DNA of 64,000 bases from Rheinheimera pacifica (lineage in GTDB: Bacteria; Pseudomonadota; Gammaproteobacteria; Enterobacterales; Alteromonadaceae), in the NCBI RefSeq assembly GCF_024809855.1, contig NZ_JANUEM010000002.1, positions 479,728 through 543,727 of the forward strand, written 5' to 3'. Position numbers and translations under genes: made by a program. This document shows positions 18,801 to 26,659 of the stretch, piece by piece (positions within the stretch are counted from its first letter, which is position 1; each line of letters starts with the position of its first letter). Under the pieces are notes generated by a model, which ran no database searches, was not told where the DNA came from, and worked only from the letters and a program-made list of their open reading frames with translations.

Positions 18801-19061
18801 GCCGTGGCAACGCGGCTTAGGCCGATTCTTATGTCTACTGCTACCACGGTATTTGGTTTGGCGCCGCTGGTGTTAATTCCGGGCGAGGGTACCGAGCTGT
18901 ATCGTGGCGTGGGTATTATTGTGCTCTGTGGTTTGGTGTTTTCTACGCTGATCAGCCTGACATTTTTACCGGCGCTGCTGGTAACGGTGCTTAGCCGTGT
19001 TCGGGGAAAAACACAAAGCGGATCACTTGTGCCGCTACCAGTGCAATCATCAGCGGAATAA
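15849..19061 (+). CDS. RND efflux pump with altered proton-relay residues
   Basis: An inner-membrane trimeric pump of 1070 residues, with 12 helices and two large periplasmic loops. It belongs to the HAE1/AcrB superfamily by length and motifs. In the fourth helix AcrB has two Asp; here the motif is TVDN, so Asp404 is kept and the second Asp is Asn405. In the tenth helix the essential Lys is replaced: GTVVNNPILIVD has Asn958 there. The later Arg (RPILMSTATTV) is kept. The second pump in this window (39759) has the canonical DD and K. It is translated with the adaptor upstream. Its last 71 bases overlap a convergent small gene. Confidence 0.9.
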   Translation: MLEAGIRRGTILTVAVLIICVLGIVAALRIPVQMIPDLEIRTISVVTGWPGATPQDVEKEILIEQERYLRTLPNLKRMVSRASTGSAEVELEFPFGVDVNEALIRVSNALSQVSAYPENVDQPRLFSSSYSSNAFMYFRLMPLSGNPLKLDMDMLRDYAEDYVRPQMERVPGVSEVGVSGGAERQVQVLVDPARLAQRGISLTAVRDAIRARNRDSSAGDIDSGKRRYLLRMVGRFDRIDELENLILSQQGDNQVRLKDVATIVLDHFEVRNLSFADGEQTLGLSVRREPGSNVINIKQSILEVVSQVNRDMLAPNGLQLMLIGDDVRYVEDSIANVWVNLALGASLATLVMYLFLRSGRATLVGVIGIPICTIAAFLGLLAFGRTINVISLAGVAFAIGMTVDNTIVVLESIEQARRRGLDRIEGAIAGVRDVWPAVLASTLTTVLVFMPVLFVEQEAGQLYSDIAIAIAAAIIASMLVAVFVVPAAIARLGFGKSAAMYQNSMHPDSTGDNSQSLAPGAILRLVQAVIRTRLRRGLVLTLTTLLTLGAAWYLMPPAEYLPEGEEPKAFSSMIAPPGYNLSEMAEIAKEIRSYLTAEVNADPALFDRRETSMPSLQYYSLSVSVGRIWVMSEPTRAQDINAMMDAITDKFRQYPGMRAFSARGSIISSNDGGTRAVALDISGPDLASLYSTADAAYVAAGQLFDNPQLSSEPSSLSLDQPLIEIRPRWQRLAELNFSAADFGFAVSALSDGAFVDEFFLADDKVDIFLFSSAGAEQSLSRLAQTPVLTPQGAILPLNSLADLVEVADSDTLRRVDGRRTVTLYIVPPRAVALETAVAIVQQQLVPQLQRDGAIAAGVTLDISGASDQLDETKAALGSNFVIAIVLIYLLLVAIFTHWGYPLFILATVPLGLAGGLVGLTAINGVSSALALVGLGGFHQPFDMITMLGFLILLGTVVNNPILIVDQSRNNLRSGHMAVNEAVVQAVATRLRPILMSTATTVFGLAPLVLIPGEGTELYRGVGIIVLCGLVFSTLISLTFLPALLVTVLSRVRGKTQSGSLVPLPVQSSAE

Positions 19062-19179
19062 TATAACGGCTGAGTTTGGCGGTTTTTTCAGTGTCGCGGC
19101 TGCCGTATTTTTCAGCCAGTGTTACCAGAATAAACAGGGCGGCAAACAACAGGGCTAAAATGGTAATTAAGGTTGTCAT
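18991..19179 (-). CDS. 62-residue membrane protein overlapping the pump's 3' end
   Basis: Starts MTTLITILALLFAALFILVT, with a second hydrophobic segment (YIIPLMIALVAAQVIRFVFF) after a short charged loop (EKYGSRDTEKTAKL), so two helices. GGAG six bases before the ATG supports real translation. Its last 71 bases lie inside the 3' end of the RND gene on the opposite strand. The family is not recognised. The clean two-helix pattern argues against a chance ORF. Confidence 0.6.
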   Translation of the reverse strand: MTTLITILALLFAALFILVTLAEKYGSRDTEKTAKLSRYIIPLMIALVAAQVIRFVFFPEHG

Positions 19180-19316
19180 GGTGTGCTCCGTAGCAAGGTT
19201 GTGGCAAAGCTTACCCTGTTTAAACTTTAGTTTCAAAAAGGCCCTGCGACCGCTTCGCGCTAAAATAACCGCATGCTATGCTGCACAGAGTTTATAGCTA
19301 AGTTAAAGGACAAAAA

Positions 19317-20288
19317 ATGTTATTGGCAGTAGTCGCGTTAATTGCCGGTTTGGCACTTCTGGTATGGAGTGCAGACCGCTTTGTTGATGGTGCAGCCGCC
19401 ACCGCCCGTTATGCCGGTATGCCGCCGTTATTAATTGGTATGCTTATTGTTGGTTTTGGTACTTCAGCACCGGAAATGGTGGTGTCGGCCATGGCTGCCG
19501 CCGATGGCAACCCGGCACTGGCGCTGGGTAATGCTTATGGCTCTAACATTACCAATATTGCGCTGATCCTGGGTTTGGTTGCCCTGCTTAGCCCCGTTGC
19601 TGTGCACTCACAGGTGCTGCGCAAAGAGTTGCCTATTTTAATGCTGGTAACCTTATTCGCCGGTTGGCTACTGTTTGATCATCAGCTCAGCAGCTTCGAC
19701 GCCTGGTGCTTACTTGGGGTATTTTTTGCGTTAATGGGCTGGTCAATCTGGCAGGGTATGCGTAACCCACAGGATGCACTGGCCACTGAAATGAACGACG
19801 AGCTGGCAACTGCCCAGAGTATGACATTAAAGCAAGCTATTATCTGGCTGGTAGTGGGCCTGGTTTTATTAATTGTTGCTTCACGTATGCTGGTGTACGG
19901 TGCTGTGTTTATAGCCCAGGGGCTTGGCGTTAGCGATTTGGTAATTGGCTTAACGGTAGTGGCTGTTGGTACCTCGCTGCCCGAGCTGGCCTCGTCATTA
20001 ATTGCGATTAAAAAAGGCGAACATGATATTGCGCTGGGTAATATTATCGGTTCAAACCTGTTTAATACACTGGCCGTGGTAGGTATTGCTGCCATGATAG
20101 AGCCAATGGCAGTTGATGCCGTAGTGCTTACCCGTGACTGGACATTAATGGCTGTATTAACCGCGGCAATATTTGTTATGGGTTACGGCTATAAAAAGCA
20201 GGGCCGCATTAACCGCTTAGAGGGCGGTATTTTGCTGGCGGTATTTATTGGTTACACCGGTTATCTGGTTAGTACTGTTATTGCTTAA
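19317..20288 (+). CDS. Calcium/sodium antiporter (CaCA family, YrbG-like)
   Basis: An inner-membrane cation exchanger built from two inverted repeats. Each carries an alpha-repeat signature: GFGTSAPEMVVSAMAAADGNPALALGNAYGSN in the first half and VAVGTSLPELASSLIAIKKGEHDIALGNIIGSN in the second, with the acidic residues that bind Ca2+ and Na+. About ten helices, 323 residues, as for YrbG. The next gene begins 32 bases after the stop and may be co-transcribed, although the functions look unrelated. Confidence 0.92.
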   Translation: MLLAVVALIAGLALLVWSADRFVDGAAATARYAGMPPLLIGMLIVGFGTSAPEMVVSAMAAADGNPALALGNAYGSNITNIALILGLVALLSPVAVHSQVLRKELPILMLVTLFAGWLLFDHQLSSFDAWCLLGVFFALMGWSIWQGMRNPQDALATEMNDELATAQSMTLKQAIIWLVVGLVLLIVASRMLVYGAVFIAQGLGVSDLVIGLTVVAVGTSLPELASSLIAIKKGEHDIALGNIIGSNLFNTLAVVGIAAMIEPMAVDAVVLTRDWTLMAVLTAAIFVMGYGYKKQGRINRLEGGILLAVFIGYTGYLVSTVIA

Positions 20289-20320
20289 CATGGCTATTGT
20301 TTAACACAGACAGGGCATTA

Positions 20321-22543
20321 ATGGCCGCGCCGCGCACCGAACTCGACAGTGGATACTACCTGCAGCACTTTAACGAGCTGCTGCAGTTTGTCGCGGCGCA
20401 CTATCAGGGGGTATTAACCGCCGATAGCCGGGCCTTATTGCAGGATTTTGCTGCTTTAAGCACCGCCGCGCAGCAACTGCTGGTACGCATGCTAAACCGC
20501 AAAGGCAGCGTATTTGCCGATACCGAGCTGAGCTACAGCGAAATTGGCCCAACCGCACCGGTGCTGGATGAGTTAACCCGGGCCGGTTTTACTGCACCGC
20601 TAACGGAAGCTGATCTCGCCGATTTCTGGCTGCGTTTATCTAAAGATACCTTATGGCAATTACTGCAACTGGCAAAAGCAGAGCTGGCTGAAACCGGCTT
20701 AGCCGATATTAGCAGCATAAAGAAAAGCCAAACCAAGCCGCAGTTGCTGGGCGCAGCCTTAAAGCTGCCGGTAAACTGGCTGGCATTAATAGCGCAATTG
20801 CCGCAGCGCTATGTGGTGCTGCAACGCCAGGACGCACTTAACTATATTTACTTTCTCTATTTTGGCCGTCTTGAGGCCAACTTATCATTATTTACCCTGC
20901 GTGATTTAGGCATCCGCCAAACCGGCCAGTTTAAACAGCAATTTACGCCGCGCTTTACCGAAGCCGCTCAGGCACTGCTGGCGTATCAGCTGGCTAAAGC
21001 CAAACCGGCCATTATCGAGCTCGGCAAGCAGCTGAAAAAGCAGCCGGACAATGCTGCCGGGCTGCTAAGCCAGTGGCTTACCGAGGTAGCGCAATGGCCC
21101 CTGCCAGACGATAACAGCTTACTGCTAAAGCGTAGCGAGCGCTGTTATCAACTGGGCAAACTGGCCGAGCAATATAAGCTAACCGATAGTGCCATTGCGT
21201 TTTATCAGCATAGCAATGGCTTTCCGGCCAGTGAGCGTTTAGCCCGGCTTTACGCCCAAACAGGCGACGAGCAGCGCTGCCAGCAGTATTTACAGCAGTT
21301 ATTAGACGATCCAAGCTGCGACGAAGAATGGCTGTTTGCCGACGATCTTTACCAGCGTAAATTTGGTGGAACTACCAGTGGCCGTAAAAGATCGCAGCTT
21401 ACGCAATTACTGCACGACGCGCCGCTGATTGGGGTAGACGAGCTGTATTTAGGCAAAGCCGATCAGGGCTTAATGGCGCATTATGCCGCACAGGGTTATA
21501 CGGTATTTCATGCCGAGAACAACCTCTGGCTGGCGCTGTTTGGCCTGTGGTTCTGGCATGAATTATTCGAGCATAATAACAGCGCGTTACATAACCCGTT
21601 TGAGCGCAAACCGCGTAACCTGGCAGCCGGTGGCTTTTATCAGCAGTTTGAAAGCGAGATAGAGCAAAAACTAAACCAGTTGGCTGCACCAAGCGCTGCC
21701 AGCACATTGCTTAGTGCTTTAACCACGCATTACGGCAAAGCCAACAGCCTGTTTTACTGGCACAGCGATTTAGCAGAGCAGTTACTGCCGCTACTGCAAC
21801 ACGCACCCAAAGTGGAAGGTGTAAGCAGCCTGGCAGCAATACTGCGCGCCATGGCGCAGGATTTTAGCCGCCACAGCAGCGGTTACCCGGATCTGTTTTT
21901 GTGCAGAGATAACCAGCTGCAGTTTATCGAAGTAAAAGCACCCGGCGATAAAATACAGCGCCATCAGTTAGCCCGGCTGTTAGCCCTCAACAATGCCGGT
22001 TTTAACGCCCGTATTGAAAAATTGCAGTGGATAGTAGATCCCAACCGGCTATATGTAGTGCTGGATGTAGAAACCACCGGTGGCAAAGCGGGGACAGATC
22101 GCGTAATCGAAATTGGCGCGGTTAAAGTACAAGGCGGCGAGGTGTTAGGCACCTTTAGCACCCTGCTAAACCCCGGCCGTTATATCCCGTCTTTTATTAG
22201 CCGCTTAACCGGTATCAGTAGCAGTATGGTGGCCGATGCACCCACCTTTGCTGATATCGCCACTAAGCTCGCCGAATTTTTACATGGCGCGGTGTTTGTG
22301 GCGCATAACGCCAAGTTCGATTACGGCTTTATCCGCGCTGAGTTCGCCCGTTTAGAGCAGCCGTTTGATATGCCGCAGCTATGCACGGTAGTTAATATGC
22401 GCCGTTATTATCCGGGGCTGCAGTCTTACAGCCTGGGTAAGTTGTGCGAAGAGTTCGACATTAAACTTAATAACCACCACCGTGCACTGGCTGATGCCAC
22501 CGCGACGGCGGAGTTATTAAAGCTGATTAATGCCAGGCGTTAG
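20321..22543 (+). CDS. FAN1-like VRR-NUC nuclease fused to DnaQ-type exonuclease
   Basis: Residues 1-560 resemble bacterial FAN1-type structure-specific nucleases: a helical N-terminal region, TPR-like helices (about 265-340) and a VRR-NUC domain with Asp524 (YPDLF), Glu537 and Lys539 (FIEVKAPGDKIQRHQL). From about 578 a complete DEDDh 3'-5' exonuclease follows: Asp582/Glu584 (LDVETTGG), Asp667 (HNAKFDYGF), His720 and Asp725 (HRALADA). FAN1 cuts branched DNA in crosslink repair, and a proofreading-type exonuclease could trim the product; the joint role is inferred. ATG 20321 has AGGG five bases ahead; an in-frame TTG lies at 20297. The length (740) is near the sum of the two families. Confidence 0.85.
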   Translation: MAAPRTELDSGYYLQHFNELLQFVAAHYQGVLTADSRALLQDFAALSTAAQQLLVRMLNRKGSVFADTELSYSEIGPTAPVLDELTRAGFTAPLTEADLADFWLRLSKDTLWQLLQLAKAELAETGLADISSIKKSQTKPQLLGAALKLPVNWLALIAQLPQRYVVLQRQDALNYIYFLYFGRLEANLSLFTLRDLGIRQTGQFKQQFTPRFTEAAQALLAYQLAKAKPAIIELGKQLKKQPDNAAGLLSQWLTEVAQWPLPDDNSLLLKRSERCYQLGKLAEQYKLTDSAIAFYQHSNGFPASERLARLYAQTGDEQRCQQYLQQLLDDPSCDEEWLFADDLYQRKFGGTTSGRKRSQLTQLLHDAPLIGVDELYLGKADQGLMAHYAAQGYTVFHAENNLWLALFGLWFWHELFEHNNSALHNPFERKPRNLAAGGFYQQFESEIEQKLNQLAAPSAASTLLSALTTHYGKANSLFYWHSDLAEQLLPLLQHAPKVEGVSSLAAILRAMAQDFSRHSSGYPDLFLCRDNQLQFIEVKAPGDKIQRHQLARLLALNNAGFNARIEKLQWIVDPNRLYVVLDVETTGGKAGTDRVIEIGAVKVQGGEVLGTFSTLLNPGRYIPSFISRLTGISSSMVADAPTFADIATKLAEFLHGAVFVAHNAKFDYGFIRAEFARLEQPFDMPQLCTVVNMRRYYPGLQSYSLGKLCEEFDIKLNNHHRALADATATAELLKLINARR

Positions 22544-22582
22544 ATGCTATAAGCGATTAGCGGAAAAGTAAAAGGAGGCAAT

Positions 22583-23236
22583 GTGCACCCGGAGTTCTGG
22601 CACGAAAAGTGGCAAAAAAGACAGATTGCCTTTCATCAGGCAGCGGCCAACCCTTTGCTGGTAAGCTGGTTTAATCAGCTGACACTCGCGCCTGGCGCTA
22701 GTGTTTTTCTACCACTGTGCGGTAAAAGCCTCGATATACACTGGCTATTGGCGCAGGGTTATTCGGTTATTGGCGCCGAGTTAAGTGAAATGGCAGTGCA
22801 AGAACTGTTTGCGGAGCTTGGCTTAACCCCCGGTGTTAGCAGCGTGGGTAGCTTGCAGCTTTATCAAGCTGACCAGCTGCAGGTGTATGTCGGTGATATT
22901 TTTCAGTTATCAAAACACACCCTCGGCCCGGTTGCCGCCATCTATGACCGCGCCGCGCTGGTCGCCTTGCCTGACGCTATGCGACAGCGCTATGCACAGC
23001 ACCTGATAACCCTCAGCCATGCTGCGCCACAACTGGTTATTTGTTTTGAATACGACCAAGCGCAACTACCAGGCCCGCCGTTTTCGGTTGATAGCGTTGA
23101 GATGCATCAACTCTACAGCGGTGTTTATGATCTTAACTGCCTGGAAAAGCTTGACGTGCCAGGTGGGCTAAAACGCAAGTGCCAAGCCAGCGAGATTGGT
23201 TGGCTTTTGAAGCCAATAGAATCAGAGCAAAATTAA
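22583..23236 (+). CDS. tpm: Thiopurine S-methyltransferase
   Basis: A cytoplasmic SAM-dependent enzyme of 217 residues. In bacteria the family methylates thiopurines and detoxifies selenite and tellurite. The N-terminal block PEFWHEKWQKRQIAFHQ, the SAM-binding stretch VFLPLCGKSLDIHWLLAQGY and the acidic VIGAELSEMA are diagnostic, and YDRAALVALP also matches. The start is GTG, with AGGAGG four bases upstream. It is the last core-like gene before the AT-richer accessory patch. Confidence 0.95.
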   Translation: MHPEFWHEKWQKRQIAFHQAAANPLLVSWFNQLTLAPGASVFLPLCGKSLDIHWLLAQGYSVIGAELSEMAVQELFAELGLTPGVSSVGSLQLYQADQLQVYVGDIFQLSKHTLGPVAAIYDRAALVALPDAMRQRYAQHLITLSHAAPQLVICFEYDQAQLPGPPFSVDSVEMHQLYSGVYDLNCLEKLDVPGGLKRKCQASEIGWLLKPIESEQN

Positions 23237-23291
23237 ACTATGCTGAGGTATCAGGTTTAATCTTTATCTGGTCCTAATAATTTTTAAGCGA

Positions 23292-23642
23292 GTGCAGCAA
23301 TTCCAGCGCGTTGCGAAAGTAGTTGGTAAAAACCTTATTGCATTTGATGCGGGTATCCTAATTTTGAACGTATACGGGGTAAAGCATGATGGCGGAGACT
23401 GGCAAAAAGAGCTGTCGAGGGAAATGACCGGATTTGGGCTTGGGGTAATTGCCGGTTCAGTCATTGGCGGGGAAATTACAGCAGTGCTGACTATAGCTCT
23501 AATTGCCACACCATATGGCTGGGTCGTTGCAATCATTGGTGGAGTGATCGCAGGTATCGCTGCCGCAAAATTATTTGATGCTGGTGGCAAACAGTTGGCA
23601 GACTATTTGTGGCAGCAAAGCTCTATGAATGGGACGAATTAA
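23292..23642 (+). CDS. Glycine-rich membrane-inserting protein, possible orphan toxin domain
   Basis: The ORF gives 116 residues from a GTG start without a good ribosome-binding site, and its frame is open further upstream to 23247, with no clear beginning. It has a charged head (QRVAKVVGKN, GGDWQKELSREM) followed by two long hydrophobic helices with GxxxG patterns (GFGLGVIAGSVIGG and WVVAIIGGVIAGIAAAK). This is the look of pore-forming C-terminal domains of polymorphic toxins and type VI effectors, so it may be the detached toxin tail of a larger lost protein. That is inference; the overlap with the next membrane-protein gene fits a toxin-immunity pair. Confidence 0.5.
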   Translation: MQQFQRVAKVVGKNLIAFDAGILILNVYGVKHDGGDWQKELSREMTGFGLGVIAGSVIGGEITAVLTIALIATPYGWVVAIIGGVIAGIAAAKLFDAGGKQLADYLWQQSSMNGTN

Positions 23643-23986
23643 TACCTGCAAATTTTCTTGATGTATTAACGTTGTCTTTTGGTCTTAGTAGTCTTAATTG
23701 GCTTGTATCAACGATTTTCTTTATACGTTTATCAGTGATTTACATTGATAAAGAACTAGAGCGTAAAGGTGTTGGTAAGCCTGAATGGGATGGAATTGGT
23801 GTCAGGGTGGGGGTTTATGCACTGGCAATTCTGTCTAAGTGGTTTGCTAAAACGCCTATGATTGCAGGACCTGAGGTAAGAACTATTGCTCGTCGAATGG
23901 ATTATTACCTCGCACTATGGTTTCAAATATCGTTAGTTCTGGCGATAGTGTCTGCTGTAGCGTTGTACCCGTTCATTCCAGACTAA
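23609..23986 (+). CDS. Small membrane protein, possible immunity partner
   Basis: A 125-residue protein beginning at GTG inside the end of the previous gene (34-base overlap, different frame), so translation is probably coupled. It has two N-terminal hydrophobic segments (LDVLTLSFGLSSLNWLVSTIFFI), a charged middle (DKELERKGVGKPEWDGIGVRVG), a further hydrophobic segment and a C-terminal helix (LWFQISLVLAIVSAVALYPFI). Polytopic small proteins next to pore-forming toxins are often their immunity proteins; this assignment is inferred from position and topology only. Confidence 0.5.
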   Translation: MAAKLYEWDELIPANFLDVLTLSFGLSSLNWLVSTIFFIRLSVIYIDKELERKGVGKPEWDGIGVRVGVYALAILSKWFAKTPMIAGPEVRTIARRMDYYLALWFQISLVLAIVSAVALYPFIPD

Positions 23987-24132
23987 TTAAAAAGTGTGTG
24001 CTAAACAAACCGATGGGCTAACTTGGATCTTGGACAAATTGACAGAATGACGCTACAGGAAAGATTGGGAATTTTAGCTGCTGTTTTTTATTAATTGGGG
24101 CGTCACCACCATCCTATTCGAAGGATTAAAAG

Positions 24133-24801
24133 ATGAATACTTACGCTGACAAAACACAGGAAAACAAAAGACATTCTTCGGCGGATGTCTTTTCTCACAA
24201 GCAGACAGGTAGTAAGTCTCCTTTTCAATTTGTGGATAATCGTTCGGAGGCTGTTGCGCAAAGAAAACTGCAAGAGATGGCTGACAATAGCAATAGTAGT
24301 ATGGCGATCCAGCGTCAAGTAAATGTCATATTGCAAGGTAGTAGCTCATCCAAGAAAAAGGTATTAGTGGCACGAGGTAATGTAGAGGATTTCAACGAGG
24401 GTATTGATGCTGGGGATGAAGGCTGGTTGGGGGTGACTAAATATCGGGCCCGATACACGGTAGAAAGTACAGATGGCAAATATAAAAACACAGGCTCTGT
24501 AGGCCCCCTGAAAAATTTGTTTACAGAAGCAAACCGAGGACATGTGTTGGCAAAGAGGAACGGTGGAGATGGCGCGGACGAGGAAAATGTGTTTGCTCAG
24601 GACGGTGGGGCAAATAATGGAACATTCAAATCGTTTGAAGCTGAGATGAGCGGCATGTTGGGTCAGTACGATGATGATGATGGTGTGGAATTTGTTTGTT
24701 ATCTGGAAGGAAATAACATATATCAGGGAGACATTGCAGATGCTGCGGAGAGTGCAGCCAGTGACATATCATCTGAGGAGATGGATTCAGACAGTGGCTA
24801 A
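24133..24801 (+). CDS. Putative toxin: eCIS-type leader fused to NUC-like His-Me nuclease
   Basis: A 222-residue protein with AAGGA 8 bases before the ATG. Residues 31-52 (FQFVDNRSEAVAQRKLQEMA and following) closely resemble the N-terminal leader found in DUF4157/eCIS-associated proteins, but the DUF4157 protease-like core itself is absent. Residues 134-169 carry a motif like the DNA/RNA non-specific endonuclease (NUC/EndoG) family: NRGHVLAKRNGG, then ENVFAQDGGANNGTFKSFE, giving a candidate catalytic His137 and metal-binding Asn near 161. The Asp before RGH is Asn here. The C-terminus is very acidic. Base use is AT-richer than neighbours, and no immunity gene is obvious. Toxin function is inferred. 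Confidence 0.6.
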   Translation: MNTYADKTQENKRHSSADVFSHKQTGSKSPFQFVDNRSEAVAQRKLQEMADNSNSSMAIQRQVNVILQGSSSSKKKVLVARGNVEDFNEGIDAGDEGWLGVTKYRARYTVESTDGKYKNTGSVGPLKNLFTEANRGHVLAKRNGGDGADEENVFAQDGGANNGTFKSFEAEMSGMLGQYDDDDGVEFVCYLEGNNIYQGDIADAAESAASDISSEEMDSDSG

Positions 24802-24980
24802 AAATCATTAAAACGGTTTTCATCTGTAGTTTTGTTCCAACTTCGCTTCAATCAAAAAATCAATAGAGTTAGTGGTATGGATTTTGGTGCAACTTGGTAA
24901 GCTGGCGCTGCCGGTTTTCTCAACCCTGAACGGCAACGCCAATTGGTAATTAGCAGTCAAGTTATTAGCAGAGTAGTGTT

Positions 24981-25418
24981 ATGCGGTATCTGGTTTTAGT
25001 CTTGTTTACGTTGTTGTCACAGCCGGTGCCGGGTGCACCACTGTTAAAGCATAACACCGTGGATTTTATCGGTTGCCAGTGGCAGCTTGGTGAGAGTTAC
25101 AGCATGCAAACTGATGAAGTGGGTAACCTGTATTTTGCTGATGCCAGCGGTTACCAGCAGATAGAATTTATGCAGCTACCATACAACCCGAACGGCGGGG
25201 AATACATAAATTCAGAGTTGATGCAGGTAAAAAAACTAAAGGTTATAACGAAAGATCACCGTGAAATGCGCTTTTATCAGCTGACGGAGCAGATCCCGGA
25301 GCAGACAGACTCGCCATTTATTACCTATTTTGCCGTGGCTGAAGCCACGGCAGGCCATGTGTTGTTCTTTAATGTGCCCGACAGTGAAATTAGCCGGGTG
25401 TCTGCCAGTTGCTTCTGA
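24981..25418 (+). CDS. Exported protein of unknown function
   Basis: A 145-residue protein with a signal peptide (MRYLVLVLFTLLSQPVPGA) and a mature part rich in Tyr, Gln and Phe (YSMQTDEVGNLYFADASGYQQIEFMQLPY), probably a small beta-rich periplasmic domain. Two Cys (near residues 52 and 144) could form a disulphide. No family is recognised. It follows the nuclease gene by 179 bases, and base use is closer to the core genome. It might be unrelated to the toxin. Confidence 0.65.
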   Translation: MRYLVLVLFTLLSQPVPGAPLLKHNTVDFIGCQWQLGESYSMQTDEVGNLYFADASGYQQIEFMQLPYNPNGGEYINSELMQVKKLKVITKDHREMRFYQLTEQIPEQTDSPFITYFAVAEATAGHVLFFNVPDSEISRVSASCF

Positions 25419-25503
25419 CCTAAACCAACAGTGCCGGTATTTACAGGCTCAGGCCACTGGCAAAGATGTCTCTAACTGCGGTAGCCATAAGTTGGCTTGG
25501 CTG

Positions 25504-26415
25504 TCACTGCGCTGTTTCTTCTGTTAAACGCTTCTGTAGCCGCTGTTTTATTGTCTGCGAATAAAGCACACAGCCGTTGGCATCGGTTAAACCTTCACTG
25601 CTTTGCAGTCGCGTGCGCATATTACTGGCCGACGGATGGGGCGTTAGCAGAATTTGGCAATCAAGTGCTGCCAGTTGATCCAACCCGGCCCGGTAAGCTT
25701 TCAGGTAACTAAGATGCTGGCTAAAACGGTAACTGTCGCTGCTAATAGGCGACAAGCTGTCGGCGTACACCAATACCTTACACTGCTGCGCTTCACAACT
25801 TGTCCACTGCCAGCTTAATGCGCCAGGGGTATGCCCCGGTGTTGCTACAGGCATCAGGCTTAGCTGCCCTAAGGTAACGGCTTTGCCTGCTGTAACCAGG
25901 CCATCCACCCTTGCAGCCGGAAACGGCTCGTGCATGCCGGCTTGCGGATCGGCCGCAGCTACCACACCGCTGCTGAGCACCGGTGCCGCCGCAGGTGAGG
26001 CCAGCAGTTTTGCACCACTTAATTGCTGCAACTGCGCTAAACCGGCCACATGATCGAAGTGCTCATGGCTTTGCAGTAGCAGTTTTACATCACTCAATGA
26101 AAAGCCCAGCGCGCGGATATTAGCGGCGATAACATCTGCACCGGCTTTTGTGGCGCCATCGATCAGAATATGGCCGTCAGTGCCGGTAATCAGAATAGCG
26201 CTGATACCACAGGTACCGACATAGTAACTGTTAGCATAAATTTGATACGGTGGCCCGGCTTTATCCCAGTCGTCCCAGTCGGCACAGCTGTTAACCCAGT
26301 TGCTTGCCGGTGGTGCTGGAGGGGTTACCGGCGTTGTACTGCAACCGGCCAGTACAGCAGCAAAACTTAATGCACCTGCAAATGAAAAATAGCGAATACT
26401 TTTAGCCAGAGTCAT
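25504..26415 (-). CDS. Subclass B3 metallo-beta-lactamase, lipoprotein
   Basis: A periplasmic zinc hydrolase that opens the beta-lactam ring. The metal site is complete: HEHFDH (first four ligands), His in ATPGHTPG and His in TPHPSASN; ADSLSPISSDSYRFS fits subclass B3 (L1/FEZ group). The precursor begins MTLAKSIRYFSFAG and has a lipobox LAGC, so it is probably anchored in a membrane, which is less usual for B3 enzymes. ATG 26415 is chosen over an upstream in-frame start because it precedes the lipoprotein signal directly. No mobile element adjoins it, so it is probably intrinsic. Confidence 0.9.
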   Translation of the reverse strand: MTLAKSIRYFSFAGALSFAAVLAGCSTTPVTPPAPPASNWVNSCADWDDWDKAGPPYQIYANSYYVGTCGISAILITGTDGHILIDGATKAGADVIAANIRALGFSLSDVKLLLQSHEHFDHVAGLAQLQQLSGAKLLASPAAAPVLSSGVVAAADPQAGMHEPFPAARVDGLVTAGKAVTLGQLSLMPVATPGHTPGALSWQWTSCEAQQCKVLVYADSLSPISSDSYRFSQHLSYLKAYRAGLDQLAALDCQILLTPHPSASNMRTRLQSSEGLTDANGCVLYSQTIKQRLQKRLTEETAQ

Positions 26416-26659
26416 AACCCGCGCCTTAGTAGTTGGCGGTACATAGAATATACGCCGCCATGGCAAATTTGATGGGCTAAATATTAACAGGCAGTTTAGT
26501 TAAGGCAAGTACAGGAGCAGGAATGTCATGTGGTATTAGCTCTAAATACCAGCGCAACAGCAATAGTAACATTTGTGCTGCACATTTCTTGCTATCATAT
26601 AACCCCTGTATTGGCTGTAATAAAGCGATATTCGCTGCAACGCTAAGGTATTATCGGGC

